From NCBI GenBank assembly GCA_025667525.1, contig CM046877.1, forward strand, positions 620,758,580 through 620,822,579: a stretch of 64,000 nt of DNA, written 5' to 3'. The notes beneath the pieces are model-generated. The model saw nothing but the letters and a program-made list of their open reading frames with translations, searched no databases and was not told the DNA's origin. Below are positions 46,997-60,819 of this stretch, in pieces. The first letter of the stretch is position 1; every line of letters begins with the position of its first letter. A program made the translations under genes and the position numbers. The DNA is from Glebionis coronaria (Eukaryota; Streptophyta; Magnoliopsida; Asterales; Asteraceae).

Positions 46997-49900
46997 ATGC
47001 AAACTCGCTCTAAAGCAAGACGTGCTCGTAAACGAAGAAACAAATCACTCACTCCTACTAGTGAGGAGTCTCCTATTGACGAACCCATTATAGTGAAAGA
47101 AGCACCCATGGCTAATCGAACTATGATGGAGTTGCTTCAAGCACCCACCGAGGGTTATGGAGAAGCGATTGTGATTCCCGCTATCCTTGCGGAGAATTTT
47201 GAGGTTAAGACGGGTTTGTTGTCCATGATTCAAAACAACAAGTTTCGAGGGGACGAAAAGGACAACCCTCATAACCACATTCGCCAATTTAATCGTCTCA
47301 CCGCCACATGCAAGTTTAAGGATGTTTCAAACGACTCGATTAAGATGATGCTTTTTCCATATTCCTTAGCGGGGCCCGTAAAAATTTGGTTAGAGAAAGA
47401 GCCACCCAATTCTATATTGACGTGGAAGGATCTCATTTCAAAATTCGTGAACCAATTTTTTCCGCCCTCTAAGACTACGCACTTGAAAAACGAGATTTCA
47501 AAGTTTTCGCAAGAGTATAATGAGAGTTTTTCAACGGCTTGGAATAGGTTTAAGGAAATGTTGCACGAATGTCCTCATCATGGTTTTTCCGACTTGCATC
47601 AAATAGACACGTTTTACAATGGCTTGAACGATCATGAGCGTGATTATCTTAATGCCGCCGCGGGTGGTAATTTTTTGTGTAAGACGGTCGAGGAAGCATT
47701 GTTAATCATTGAGAATAGGTCTAAGGTGTATAGTCCTCGTAGCACGTCGAGTGTTCGTAATACTTGGTCTTCGTCTTCGCCTTCATTGTCACACACCGTT
47801 GATGCTTGTCAAATCGAGGCTAATTTGGAGAACAAAATTTTTGATATAGTGAAAGGATTGTTAGTTGAGTTTAAAGTTGGTGAACAACCCGCTCCCGCTA
47901 CGATTAAAGCGGTTGAGGTTTCTTGTATGTATTGTGGTGGAGCTCACGATTATTCCGAGTGCATTGCCAACGGTGGTAACACCTCAAGTGCCTTCGCGGC
48001 CGCGGGAACTTTTAACCAAAACGGTCAAGTTCCTCGCACTAATCAATTGACTCCACCGGGTTTTTCACCAAATCAAAATGCTAAAAATTATCGAAACAAT
48101 CAAGTTGGTTACCAAAGCAATCAAAGGAACAATTACAAGGGTAATAACAACTATGGGAATCAAGGGAGTAGTAGTAGCCAATTGCAAAACCAAAACCAAA
48201 ACCGTAATTTTCAAAACACGAGTCAAGGTCTTCAAAATGCTTACACTAAAGAACTTCCAATGGACTTTGTGAATTACGCCACGGCAAATGATAAGATTTT
48301 GGAAAACATTCAAGAGCAATTGGCTAATCAAGCTAGGGACACGGCTAAGAACGCAAAGGAGTTAGCTAATTTTGTTAAGGAAAATCTAGCCATGAGAAAT
48401 GAATTGAAAAATGATTTTGCTAACCAAATTCGAGGTCAAAACAACAAGATAGAGCAAAGTCATGCTAGGCTTGAACAAAGAATTGACCAAAAAGCCGCTA
48501 GTCAAGATTTGAAGTTTAATAGTTTTGATGCTAAGCTTAATGCCATTTTAGAAGCCGTCATGGGGAACAAAGCCTCTACTTCGAGTGGTCTACCTAGTAA
48601 CACCGTTTCAAACCCGAAGGGAGAGATGAAAGTGATTACCACACGAAGTGGTAAGACACTTAAGGAACCGACTCCTCAACCAATTACTCCAACGGTGGAG
48701 GAAATTGAGGAAGAACCCGAGGTGGTGGTCGAAAAGGAGCATATTTCAATCCCACAAAGTACCGCTCATGCCACACCTACGGTTGACCCATCACCCATAT
48801 TGGAACCCGAGATTCCAAAGGCTATGCCTATGCCCCAACCCACACCACCCTTGCCTTACCCATCGAGACTTAGGAAGGAGAAACGACAAGAGCGCGACAA
48901 CTACCAATTTGAGCTTTTTATGAAAATTTTTCGTGATTTTCACTTTAATGTGAGTTTCGCCGATGCTTTGGTCATGATGCCTCGATTTGCCGCTAACTTT
49001 AAGAGTATGTTGAACAACAAGGAGAAATTACACCAAATGTCTAGTTGTTCGTCGGTTTATCTTAATCGCATACCTCAAAAAGTCGGTGATCCCGGTAAAT
49101 TTTTGATCCCTTGTGCCATTCAAGATATGGAAGAATGCTATGCCTTGGCCGATCTTGGTGCTAGCATTAACTTGATGCCACTTGCAATCTACAAGTCGCT
49201 CAATCTTCCTAATCTTACTCCTTCACGAATGTCTATTGAGTTGGCCGACCATTCCACGATTCTTGCATGTGGTTTGGCGGAAGACGTTTTTGTGAAAGTG
49301 GGGAAGTTCTACTATCCCGTAGACTTTATCGTTGTTGATATCCCCACGGATCCTCAAGTTCCTCTTATTTTAGTTCGTTTGTTTTTAGATACGTCTATGG
49401 CTTTAATTGATGTGCATGCTAGAAAGATCACCTTACGTTTCAACGACGAGGAACTTGTTATAAACGCAACTCAAAATTCTCAACTTTCTCATGTTTATTC
49501 CGTTGCTACCATTAACCTCATTGATATGATCGACGTGGTTTGCGAGGAATTTTCACAAGAAGTTTTAGGGTTTGGTGATGAAGAAACTAGTGGCAATCCC
49601 ACTATGTTAGATCCAATTCTTGATAATTCGACACCTACCTTCACTCCTTTCGAAGGTGGTGGTTTTACGTTGGAAGAATTCGATGTTCCACATACTTGTA
49701 ACGAAGACCTCGACAACGATGAGGACTTCTCGATTATCAAGGATTTTCTCAACGATTTCCCATTTCCTCCACCCGAGGAGGTTATGAGTATCGAGCCTAA
49801 ATCTTCACTTGAGGAACCACCTATTCTCGAGTTGAAAGATTTACCTCCTCACCTCGAATATGTCTATTTGGAGGAGGACGACAAGTTTTCGGTTATTATT

Positions 49901-52741
49901 GCGAAGGATCTTTCGAATGATGAAAAAACCGCACTTGTCGATGTTCTTAAGGATCACAAAGGGGCGATTGCGTGGAAGTTATCCGACATTAAGGGAATCG
50001 ATCCCAAATTTTGTACCCACAAAATCTTAATGGAGGAGGATTTCAAGCCAACAATCTAAAGTCAAAGGAGGGTGAACCCCAAAATTTACGATGTCATCAA
50101 AAAGGAGGTCCTTAAACTCCTTGATGCGGGAATGATTTACCCTATTTCCGATAGCCATTGGGTGAGTCCTATTCATTGTGTCCCTAAAAAGGGAGGAATG
50201 ACCATTGTGCCAAACGATGCCAACGAGTTGATTCCCACTAGACTCGTGACCGGATGGAGAGTGTGCATTGACTATCGAAAGTTAAATGAAGCCACTCGAA
50301 AAGACCATTTTCCCTTGCCCTTCATGGACCAAATGTTGGAGCGTCTTGCGGGAAACGATTTCTATTACTTTTTAGATGGTTTTTCCGGTTACTTCCAAAT
50401 TCCCATAGATCCTCGTGATCAAGAAAAAACTACGTTTACGTGTCCATATGGAACGTTTGTGTATCGTAGAATGCCATTCGGACTTTGCAATGCACCAGGA
50501 ACTTTTCAACGATGCATGATGGCTATTTTTCATGACATGATCGAGAAGACGATGGAAGTCTTCATGGATGACTTTTCTGTGTTTGGTGATTCTTTCACTT
50601 CGTGTTTGTCGAACCTAGAGAGAATGTTAAAACGTTGTGAGGAAACCAACCTTGTGCTCAATTGGGAAAAGTGTCATTTTATGGTTAAGAGTGGAATCGT
50701 CTTAGGGCACAAGGTCTCGAAAGCGGGGATTGAGGTAGATCAAGCTAAGGTAGACGTCATCGCCAAATTACCTCATCCCAAAACCGTCAAGGGAGTTAGG
50801 AGTTTCCTAGGCCACGCGGGCTTTTATCGTCGATTCATCAAGGATTTCTTGAAGATTTCTCGACCCATTACACATCTTCTTGAAAAAGAAGCACGTTTTG
50901 TCTTTGATGAAGATTGTGTACGAGCCTTTGAGATCCTTAAGAGGAAACTTACCGAAGCTCCCATTCTTGTTGCTCCCAATTGGAACCTCCCCTTTGAACT
51001 TATGTGTGATGCAAGTGATTACGCTATAGGGGCCGTTTTGGGGCAACGTCATGACAAGCACTTCTTGCCTATTCACTATGCTAGCAAGACGATGACCGAG
51101 GCTCAACTTAAATACACTACAACGGAAAAGGAGTTCCTTGCCGTGGTGTATGCATTTGAGAAATTCCGACCTTACCTCGTCTTGACGAAATGCATAGTGT
51201 ATACGGACCATTCGGCTATTAAGTATCTTATGGCAAAGCAAGATGCTAAGCCGAGATTACTTCGTTGGATTCTCCTCCTTCAAGAATTTGACCACACCAT
51301 CGTTGACAAAAAAGGAGCCAAGAATCTAGCGGCCGATCATCTCTCTCGTTTGGAAGATCCTCACCAAAGTGTTTACGAGCCCAAGGAAATCACCGAAACA
51401 TTTCCGCTCGAGACACTTGGTGTAGTGAATTCTAAGCTTGATTCTTCCACCCCATGGTTTGCGGATTTTGCAAATTACCATGCGGGTAACTTCATCATTA
51501 AGGGTATGACGACTCAAGAAAAACGAAAATTCTTTCGTGATGTCAAGTTCTATTTTTGGAACGACCCTTACTTGTTTCGAACTTGTGCGGATCAAATCAT
51601 CCGACGTTGTGTATTTGGCACCGAAGCTTCTAACATCCTTAGAGCTTGCCATGATGGACCCACGGGTGGTCACCACGGTGCTAATCTCACGGCTAAGAAG
51701 GTGTTTGATGCCGGCTTCTTTTGGCCTACTATTTACCGAGATGCACAAATTCTTGTGAAGTCTTGTGATGCATGCCAACGACAAGGAAAAGCCTCACAAA
51801 AAGATGAAATGCCACAAAATATCATTCAAGTATGTGAGATCTTTGACGTTTGGGGTATAGACTTTATGGGGCCGTTCCCATCATCTCGTGGTAATAAGTA
51901 CATCCTTGTTGCGGTTGACTACCTATCTAAGTGGGTGGAGGCGAAGGCCTTGCCCACTAATGATGCTCGTGTGGTAGTTAAGTTCTTGAAAAGCTTGTTT
52001 GCTCGGTTTGGAACCCCTCGTGCGATCATAAGCGATCGTGGAACCCATTTTTGTAATGACCAATTCGAAAGAGTCTTAAGGAAATATGGGGTTACACATC
52101 GTCTTTCTACGGCTTATCACCCACAAACGAGTGGGCAAGTCGAGGTTTCAAACCGAGCTTTGAAGAGGATCTTGGAGAGATCCGTAGGAGAAAACCGACA
52201 ATCTTGGTCGGATAAGTTAGATGATGCTTTATGGGCCTTTAGGACCGCTCATAAGACGCCCATTGGGTGCACTCCCTATAAGCTTGTGTATGGAAAGAAT
52301 TGTCATTTGCCTATCGAGTTAGAACACAAGGCTTACTGGGCCCTAAAGCATTGTAATGATGATATGGAGACCGTGGGAAAACACCGGAAAATGCAATTAA
52401 ATGAATTGGATGAATTGAGAGACATTGCTTATGAAAATTCATTGATTTATAAAGAGAAAACTAAAAAGTTGCATGATTCTAAAATTAAAAACCGGGTTTT
52501 TAACATTGGGGATCAATTTTTACTTTTTAATTCAAGACTAAAAATCTTTTCCGGTAAATTGAAATCCCGTTGGTCCGGTCCATTCACCGTGACTCAAGTG
52601 TTTCCTTATGGGACCATCGAGCTAGCTCAAGATGATGGTCCTAACTTCAAGGTGAATGGACATAGGTTGAAGCACTACTTTGGCGGGGAAGTTCCATCCT
52701 TGAACTACCTCGACCAAGTCACCTTCCCCAATGATAATTAG
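46997..52741 (+). pseudogene. Athila gag-pol polyprotein, one in-frame stop
   Basis: The ATG is at 46997-46999. The single interruption is a TAA at 50057-50059, after which the same frame continues to the TAG/TAA at 52741. Gag (about 47200-47700) has AGPVKIWLEKEPPNSILTW and FVNQFFPPSKT, followed by the zinc knuckle CMYCGGAHDYSEC (about 47923). A Gln/Asn-rich stretch and a Pro-rich linker follow. The protease carries LADLGASINLMP (about 49145). [35 protein letters not shown], and [12 protein letters not shown] (50561-50595). RNase [37 protein letters not shown]. Integrase: HHCC finger ending CDACQRQGK, then [17 protein letters not shown] and [11 protein letters not shown] with all three acidic residues. 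The TAA is one transition from a Gln codon. Apart from it, all catalytic signatures look intact. Confidence 0.9.
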
Positions 52742-54580
52742 TATTGAGGGGATCGAGTCGAGCTCATGACTCGGTAATCAAAAATGAGGTGCCTCGTGGG
52801 GGAGTCCCATGCTTATCCTATGTACATATTATCGCTTTCTTAGTCTAATGTAGCTTACGTGTGGGGATTTGTGCCCTTCCAACCTTTGTTTCGTGGTTGT
52901 TTGTGATATGTGGTTTTTAGATCATGATCTTCACGATTGGAGCCTCTCGTGTTCGTTTTATGGGAGCACTCGATCGCTTGCTTTGGAGACATTTCTCAAT
53001 ATCCATGATATATCCTTTTGATGTTCTAACCTTAGGTTTTTAGCACACTTCATAAACGGCTATTAATTTATTGGTTACACCCTTTCCATGCTAGATTAGA
53101 CATTCGACTACGTCTCTAGTATGGGGGTGTTTGCACCCCTAGACTCGAAACATTGAGGACAATGTTTAACTTTAGTATGGGGGGGGGGGGGTGAATAGAT
53201 ACTTGCCTTGCCAAACCTTCACGCTTTCCAAAGTTTATCGTTTTGTTTATCGTTTTTGTTGCAAATAAGGCTAAAAATGGCCAAATTTTAAAATTTTTCT
53301 CATGTTTTATAAGTGTTTGAAGACACGAATGTAGATTTTCCGATGGCGAGAATAAGAGTAATTTTTGACTCGACCGTGCGTGTTGAGCACTTAGCTTTGA
53401 TTCCTTAACTACACGTTAGGCTAAGTCTCTTAAATGAGGACGAGAAATGATAGAGTTAATTATAAGTTACTATGCTAAACGTAGAGTACTCGTATTCTTT
53501 CAAAAACTCATGTGTTCTCGATTTTTGCTTATTCTCCCTTCGCATGTAAATATTTTTTGCTTAATAAATATTGACTTAGCGGTTTAGTTAGGATTGTTGG
53601 GTTTCTAGTCTTTTCTAGTAGCTTCCGTGTAATTAAATTAGGAAGACATTAAGGTATCGCCAGCGTCATGGTTTTGAAGTATTGGCAACCCGAATAATCG
53701 AAAGCTTCACCCAATAATAAGATTTCAAGTGCTCAACTAAATCAAGCAAACAATTTGAAGCCCCACAAGGCCTAAAATCTATGCAAAATTGAAAGTGAAT
53801 CAAGCCTTAATCTTCAAAGCTTTAAAGATCCAAAATTCTCTTTAGCGTGAGGATATACGTCTTTGGCTAATAAAACCACCGATGAGACGGATAATAAAAG
53901 GCAAGGCAAGACCAAAGTCATATTAAAAGCTTCATGGCGAAGTTGAATAAAAGATGGAGGTAAACCAAAGATAATAAGGCCCTTCCGTTAGGGGGCATAT
54001 AAAAGTCTTGGTAATAAGTCTCATGTTCAAAACCGTTATAAAACCGTATTTATCGATTCTTCTTGTCAACTTAATTTTTTAACATCGTTGTCTATTAGGA
54101 GGGGTCATTGATTTGATGGTCTTAGTTACACCGTTAGGACTCTATTATTAGACCTAAATCTCTATTATCGCATAAGTCAAACAATGTATCCTCGTGAAAC
54201 ATTTAAGACAAAATAAAATATAAGAGATACAACTTAGGAATAATGGGAGGATAAGTACGTGATTAGGGCATATGAGTAGTGTTAGCATTACTAACTTATA
54301 ATGACAATGATCTCGTTGCACGCTTGGCATGGAATTGAAGTGAAAATCGAGGACGATGAAATTATTTCTAACGAAGCATTCACGTGTTCTTATTCTATGA
54401 ACCTAAACGTCCCATTTTGCGATGAAAATCATACATTATGTCTATAACACAAGTAGTAGTGATAGTAGTAGTATAGCTAGTTTATCATTTCAATAAAATG
54501 AATAAAATGAATTTTGGAGATGCTACGATACTTTATTCTAGCATTGCGTGAGGGCACGTCAATGGTTTAGTATAGGGGAG
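52742..54580 (+). other. Athila 3' region without envelope ORF
   Basis: About 1.8 kb with no frame over 60 codons. A G12 tract preceded by TTTAGTAT (about 53178-53192) looks like an internal polypurine tract. Many Athila relatives carry an envelope-like ORF here; this copy has none recognisable. The final polypurine tract TATAGGGGAG ends at 54580. Confidence 0.65.
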
Positions 54581-57500
54581 TGATGAGACTGCTTTTATAC
54601 ATAGTCTCATCGTCCAAATTGGGCTTAAAATGCATTAAATATCATCAAAATACCCAAATATATGCTTGTGTTTGTTGCTTGTGTATTTTAGGTACGGATA
54701 TTGAGAACATGACAAAAGATCACAAGAATCAATCAAAAACGAACACGGGAAACGAAGCCGCACAATGAACCGGACCCAAGTGTTGAATTTTCCAAAATGC
54801 CCCTCAAGTTTGAAGACTGTACAAGTTTGGTCCCTCAACTATTGAAGATTGACACTTAATACCCCTCAATTATCTCAAATACAAAAAAGGGTCCCTTAAG
54901 TTTGAAGACTTTGTAAGTCCAGCCCTTGAAGTTTGAAGAAAGACAATTTAAGTCCTCCAATGTTATATAGGACTAACCATGCAATGGCAAAAGGATTAAC
55001 TGTGAAATGACAAAGGACCTTGTTTGCAAAACCATTGAAGAAAGGCTGTTAGATGGAGGGACTAACTTTGCCAACCTCCAAAAATTACTTAACTGGAACA
55101 AAACAAACCATCATTTAATACCCACCCACTTTACTCATCACCAATCAACATGGGACATGTCATCAAACCCGACCTATTTACCCAAAAGACGACCCATGCC
55201 CACTCAACACCCAAATCCTTTTCTGTTTTATTAATAAATTTTTGAGAAATGTTATTTAATTAAAACAGGCGCTAATCCTTCACTATTTGGGAAAAGAAGA
55301 TCTAAACCCCTCTTTTTATTTCACCAAGAACACCCTACCCTAATCCTAAATCAACTAAATTAATTTGAATTAAGCCTTATACCCGTCCAGATACTTGATT
55401 CATAAACCACTCAACACGTTTTCACACTCAAAACTCAATCTGAGTCACTCCCTGGTCCCCAAAACCCCACCCATTGGCAAGAAGACAAAGAAGACAACAG
55501 AAGATCAACGCTTCATGGGGATTTCGTGTTCCCCAAATGAAAACCAACGTCTAGGATGCATTTAACCTTGCTGGCATCCCACATGATACCTGGCAGAAGT
55601 CACAAGACAAAGATTCGAGTTCAAACAAAAGGGTATGATTGGAAATTCATCAATTTAGGGTTAGATGTATTTTATTTTCTAGAACCATCTTGTAATCCCT
55701 ATAAAAGGGTGGTAGGCATTAGCTTGTAGTTCCTGTTCTTGTTTTCATTATTGGTTCACTTGCTTGTAAATCCCAATTTCAAATTAATGAAAATTTGGTT
55801 TAGTATCTGTTGAAAGAAAACAAGTTCCCAATTTACTTTCAGTTTATTTATGTTATGTTTTTGATTGAAGTTGTTACAAGTTTTTAGTTTTCGTGTTTGA
55901 TAAAAATCTGTTTCAAAGAATCTCGTATACCATAACTTAAGTTGGATCATATATGTTTGATCATTCAACTGAGGATCAAACATAAGTGACAAGTTAAGTT
56001 GGGTTTTGTTTCTTTTATAGTTCACTATAAAGATTGTTTTAGTTACTTCTGAGTTGGGTTTTGACAAAATCTCAAATAGGTTTACGACCGATATTGGGAT
56101 ATGACCACAAAGACTTGATATAGAGTTTATATCAAGCCTTAGTGGGTATCTTGGTAAAGGCCAGACTCTTGTGAGGCTGCCAACACTCATCCGTTCGTTG
56201 TTGGATTCCTTTACTTATTTTTCAGACAAACATAAGTGTTTCAAGTTCAAGTTTTGAGAAAGAAAGAAAAAGTTTTTTTTGAAACGTGAGTGAATATATT
56301 GTTTAACTATTGAGCTAACAATCCAAGAACTCAGTTCTTGGATTCAATTGTTATTCTTAGCAGGCCTTCCTTTCCTTCATGGTGATTCGGTTCAGTTGTT
56401 GAACCCCAACGAACACCACCTCAATACTTTATCGTCCAAGACACCCCTGCCTCACCTAGTAGTTGGTCGAGGTCAGGGAGCTTAGCTGACCCTTGTTGGA
56501 TGCAAACAAGGGTAGGTATCGCACTCTCGCCCTTTCCTCTTTTTTTTTTACTTATTACTGATAATTGTGTGATTGTTTTTGCGAGATTAATTGCTTATTA
56601 AGTTTGCTGGTTTTATAAGTTTGATTTTATATCAAGTAAAGTTCTTGAACTTGGTTTAACTACTTATTAGTATCTTTGATTTGTCATTTTGTTTGACTGT
56701 GATTTGAGTTTGTTTCATGAGTTTTGGAAGTGTGCTTATGGTTGTGTGTCGTGTGTAACGTCTTTGTCACCAAGCAAATTAAGAACACCAAGATAGTTGA
56801 TGGGTGCATAACACTGATAGCTTCATTCTAGTTCGTTGAAAGTTTATTTTTATCGAGTCATTGGTTGTAGGCACTTGCGTTTAGTGGTTATGTGCTGTGT
56901 GCTCTTATACCAACAGCTGTCAATCAAGAAGTCATAGGAATCGTAAGGGATCTGCTGTGGTGAGTAATTCACTAAGCATCAAATAGAAAACCAAGTTCTT
57001 AAATTTTATAAAAAAGGAGGGTTTCACAGCATCTTAAGTTTCTGTGATAACGGAGTTAGAAAGTGAAATCCGATACACACGTAGTATAAAGGGAGATTGT
57101 TATCTGTTTTCAGTAGGGTTAATATTTAAGCTTATTCAACAAGTTTTTTTTAGTTTAATTTCAAGTAAAATTTAGCTCTTTGGAAGATAGAATACACGTA
57201 AGTGTTTGTTACTGTTCATCAGTCAAAGCATAGTCTAGGTCTTTGTTTGATAATAGGGACATTTTCGCTTACTTGTTTGGTCTGCTTATCTCCTTGGTAT
57301 CTGCTTAATTTGACGTTGGTATGCTAGTGTGAATTTAGTTCATTATTTACCATCTGCTTAGTGAGTTTTGTATCTGGACTAAGTTTGATTTTTGCATTTG
57401 CTGATTGAAGTGTGTTGATACTCTATTGTAGCTTATTGGAATTTTTGATTATACATTTGCTTGCTGTTTACACCCCCACAAGCCAACTGCTTGCGGGGGC

Positions 57501-59168
57501 TTGCATACCAAACAACGAAATCTTGAGCAAAGAATATCCAATACTAACAACACTTTGAAGTTTTTTTTTGTGGATTGATAAATATATTTAGTCGCGTGTA
57601 AAGTGTGTTCTTGGATTGTGTTTCGTGGTTTTACGCCAGGTGTACCATAACCAGGCTAAAGGAATAGTTAGGGTGCTTGTTGGTTTGAGTTACTGTGCAT
57701 CATCAGAAACAAAGAAGCATATCCATTAACAAAATAAAAAGGAAGAAAAGTCCTTAGCTGAGAGCAATTTGGATACGAATTAGGGGTTAAATCTAGCTAA
57801 AACCAGGTTTTTGTGTGTATTCTGGGTGGGGTGAGTCGACTGAGTCTCGGGGATATAAAGAAAAAAAAAATTAAAAAATTTTGGCGTGGCCAGGACTCGA
57901 ACCTGCGCCACCACTGCCAAAGCACACACACTCTACCGCTCGCCCTTGGGACTTTTACTGATAAAGTCTCAAGGCTATACCCATTTAACACCTTTTTCAG
58001 TTTGGGCTTATTTACTTAAGTCGTAGCCTAAAAAGCTCATAGGGGCTTATTAGTTAATCTATTTTGCTCCTTTTCATTTTTCTATTGAGTGTTAGTCGTA
58101 TTAAGATTTTTCTAGCCTAGTTTGATATTTTTCCTGTTATTTTATTAATTTTTATGCATTTTTCTTTACCCGGTTTTTAATAAATAGTTTAAAAATAGTT
58201 AAAAGTAATTTTAATTTTAGGAAAAATAATTTTAAGTTTTAATTTAATAACTTGAGGTTTACATCTAGTTAGATTTTCAAAAACTTTAATTTTCCATTTT
58301 ATTTTATTTTAGGGTTTTTTGTTAACTTTAAAAATTAATATAAAATTATAAAAAATGTTTTAGGAAGTTTTAATTGCATCTTTCTCTTAGTTACATTATT
58401 TAGGATTTTTTAGAAATTTTTTAGAATTTATTTTATAAACTTTTTATTTTTTGTATTATTTTAATATTATTTTATTCATAAAAATAGAAAGTTTTATTTT
58501 TCTTTCTTTTTCATTTTTCCTAGGTTCTTTAGCTTTAATTAGGACTTTAACAATTTTTAGAATATTTTTATAGCCTTTAGATTTATTTTTTTATAATTAT
58601 TTTAAGTTTAACTAGTTTTAAATCATTTTAAATAGTTTTTAGGGTTTTAAAAATAGTTTAAATAGTTTTTAAATTTTAGAAAAATACTTTTTAGTCTTTT
58701 AATAATATAAGTAAGTTATTTGTTCAATAAAATAATATTTTGAACATTTTGATTAATTATATTTAATTTTAAGGCTTTAATTAGCATTTAAAATTGAATA
58801 TTTAATTAATAAAAGGTTTTAAAATATCTTTATTGGATTTTTACCCTTATTTATATTATTTTAGACTACTTTTAGCCTTAATTTTATTTTTAGGTTTTAA
58901 ATTTTTAATTTTGTAGCTTTTTACGACTTTACGTGTACGTCTTTTTCGTCGTAGTTTAATTCGTCTTCGTAACCGTCTTCCTTTCCTAATCTCATTTCTT
59001 TTTTAATCAATATAATCACAAACATTAATCAACTCTTAACACAACGCACTAGCCTCCTCGAGAACGAACTCACTTAGGGTCATTCACACACGGTTTTCCT
59101 AAATCGTCGTGCACGCTTGTCCTACTTTGTGCATCCTTTTCCTAAAGGTGTACAAAACTCCAACATCA
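54581..59168 (+). repeat. 3' LTR of Athila element, 4.6 kb
   Basis: Collinear with 41649-46250, differing by scattered substitutions and small indels (14 bp shorter overall). The same TATA box, stem-loops and tRNA-like segment are present. Confidence 0.93.
57883..57950 (-). ncRNA. tRNA-like segment in Athila 3' LTR
   Basis: The second copy of the segment at 44963-45030, identical over the B box (57893-57903) and A-box-like site (57936-57945). The flanking poly-A run is shorter here. Confidence 0.5.
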
Positions 59169-59173
59169 GTAAG

Positions 59174-59480
59174 ATTAATGAACACGCGGGTTTCCTGGCA
59201 GAGGAACGCGGAACGTGACATGTCTTAAAAGGACATGGAACGTGACGTGGCTGAAAGGACATATCTAATTGATAAGTGAAAAACGGATAAGAAGTTCGGA
59301 TGAACTTGTCCGCTTCCAAGTGGCCTCCCTCTTGGAATGGTTCCTTCAGAAGATCTTGACACTAAAGATAAATCTTGGTCCTCCTGACCTTGATTTGGAA
59401 TCCGAAGAAATTCTTGGTTATCTACGGAAGGTAGATCCCCTAAATTCGATCGAGGAAAATAAGAGTTAACGTGCAAGGGT
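59174..59480 (-). pseudogene. Chromodomain remnant at the chromovirus integrase end
   Basis: On the minus strand at about 59410-59270, the pieces DSKSRSGGPRF, FSVKIF, a TGA, then RNHSKREATWKR fit the C-terminal chromodomain of chromovirus integrases. The TGA replaces the position usually occupied by Trp. The surrounding frame is broken. Chromodomains direct integration to marked chromatin. Confidence 0.6.
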
Positions 59481-60819
59481 AACTGAAACGTTACGATGAA
59501 AGAGAATCTGACTTAACTGTTAACCAGAAACGATCCGCGGGACATAAAGAAACGTAGTACGTGAAAAAATTTTGAACGTGATACGTGAAAAATTTTGAAC
59601 GTGCTACGTGGAGATATGGCGAGTGTAGTATGAGTAAACATATCGTGATCCATGATACGGGTAACATATCTTGATCATGATATGAGGAACGTGGAATGAA
59701 CATGACATGTGAAACATATCGTGATCATAGAATACAATGGCGGTAACGTCAAATGCTACAAGGTGAGACGTGGAATATGACATGAAACGTCTATCTGATG
59801 ATGGAGAGTTATACTAAACTTGGGTCTGGTCTCTCAAGTTCTTACAAACTACCCAGAATGAGAAAAGAAATGAACGTAAAATCGTAAGCCAAAATACGAT
59901 CATGAACGTGAATAGTGTCATGAACGCGAGCGCGAAAGCAAGGCGTGGAATTAGAACAAGGACATGAAGTAAATAAGGAGCACAATTGCGAATCTTTGTT
60001 TGACCCGATAGCTGAGGGATTACCAAGTGGTCGGATGAGCCTTGGCGTCGAATGTGTCCGATAAATCTGTTGATTCTGAAATCCGTACGGATGTAAGGAT
60101 TCTGCAGACTTGATCAAACTGTTGACAATAACCCAGATAGCATCATGCTTCTTCTGAGTTTGCTGTAATCTGGTAACTAAAATCCATGGAGATCTTGTCC
60201 CTTTTCGATTCATAATTTCAATTCACGAATTCAGATGATGAAACATCTTAGTCTGTTGGTGTCCTATCTTAACCTGTTGGTATGTCAGGTACTTAGATAT
60301 GAACGTAACTATATCCTGCTTCATCGAACTTGCTACATATGACTTTATGAAACTCTGAGTCTATGAATCCAAACTTCTCTTAGCGTAGGATTTTCTAGAA
60401 CACCTAATGTAGTGTAGGGTTCTCTCCTTTACGCATAAGCTGAGTCATGGTAAGATTAACCGTAGAAATCCATGTGATTCAGCATGTCACTGTAATCAAA
60501 CAGAATTGATATTGGAAAAATTTTCTAGGGTAAAATTTCTCTTGTCATAGAATTTGCATCATAGTGCATGTATGGTCTTCCTGTTCTTCGTTGGGCTTAA
60601 AGGAAATAAGGTTATCCTCAAGTAAACACTGATGAATTTGCTATGAGTTCATGGAAACTCATTCTTATAATGCCGTTGGAGCATTGATGAGACTAATTCA
60701 AAATCATAAATCTAGCATGACCGAGTCGTGCACGAATAGCAGTCATGGACATGTCCTGCTCTTTCACCCGTCACTATTGGTAACATGATCATGAGTTTAA
60801 TCTTGGAAAGGTGATTAAC
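59481..60819 (-). pseudogene. Heavily decayed chromovirus pol interior
   Basis: By position this should contain integrase and RNase H, but it is shorter than an intact pol would need. No clear motif is readable by eye. GAACGTG and ATACGTG words repeat near 59570-59720. Deletion and decay are the likely explanation. Confidence 0.4.

Larger units (their letters stand above)
41649..59168 (+). mobile_element. Athila-type Ty3/Gypsy element, 17.5 kb, nearly intact
   Basis: LTRs of 4602 bp (41649-46250) and 4588 bp (54581-59168) begin TGATGAGACTGC and end CCAACATCA. A perfect 5-bp duplication GTAAG lies at 41644-41648 and 59169-59173. The PBS is TGGCGCCGCTGCCGGGG and the polypurine tract is TATAGGGGAG. 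One long gag-pol frame is broken by a single stop. No envelope-like ORF lies between integrase and the 3' LTR. It is inserted in the chromovirus 95 bp inside its 3' LTR. Confidence 0.95.

Noticed and set aside
52742..54580. Possible envelope-like gene of Athila
   Set aside because: No frame over 60 codons and no transmembrane-like stretch could be found.
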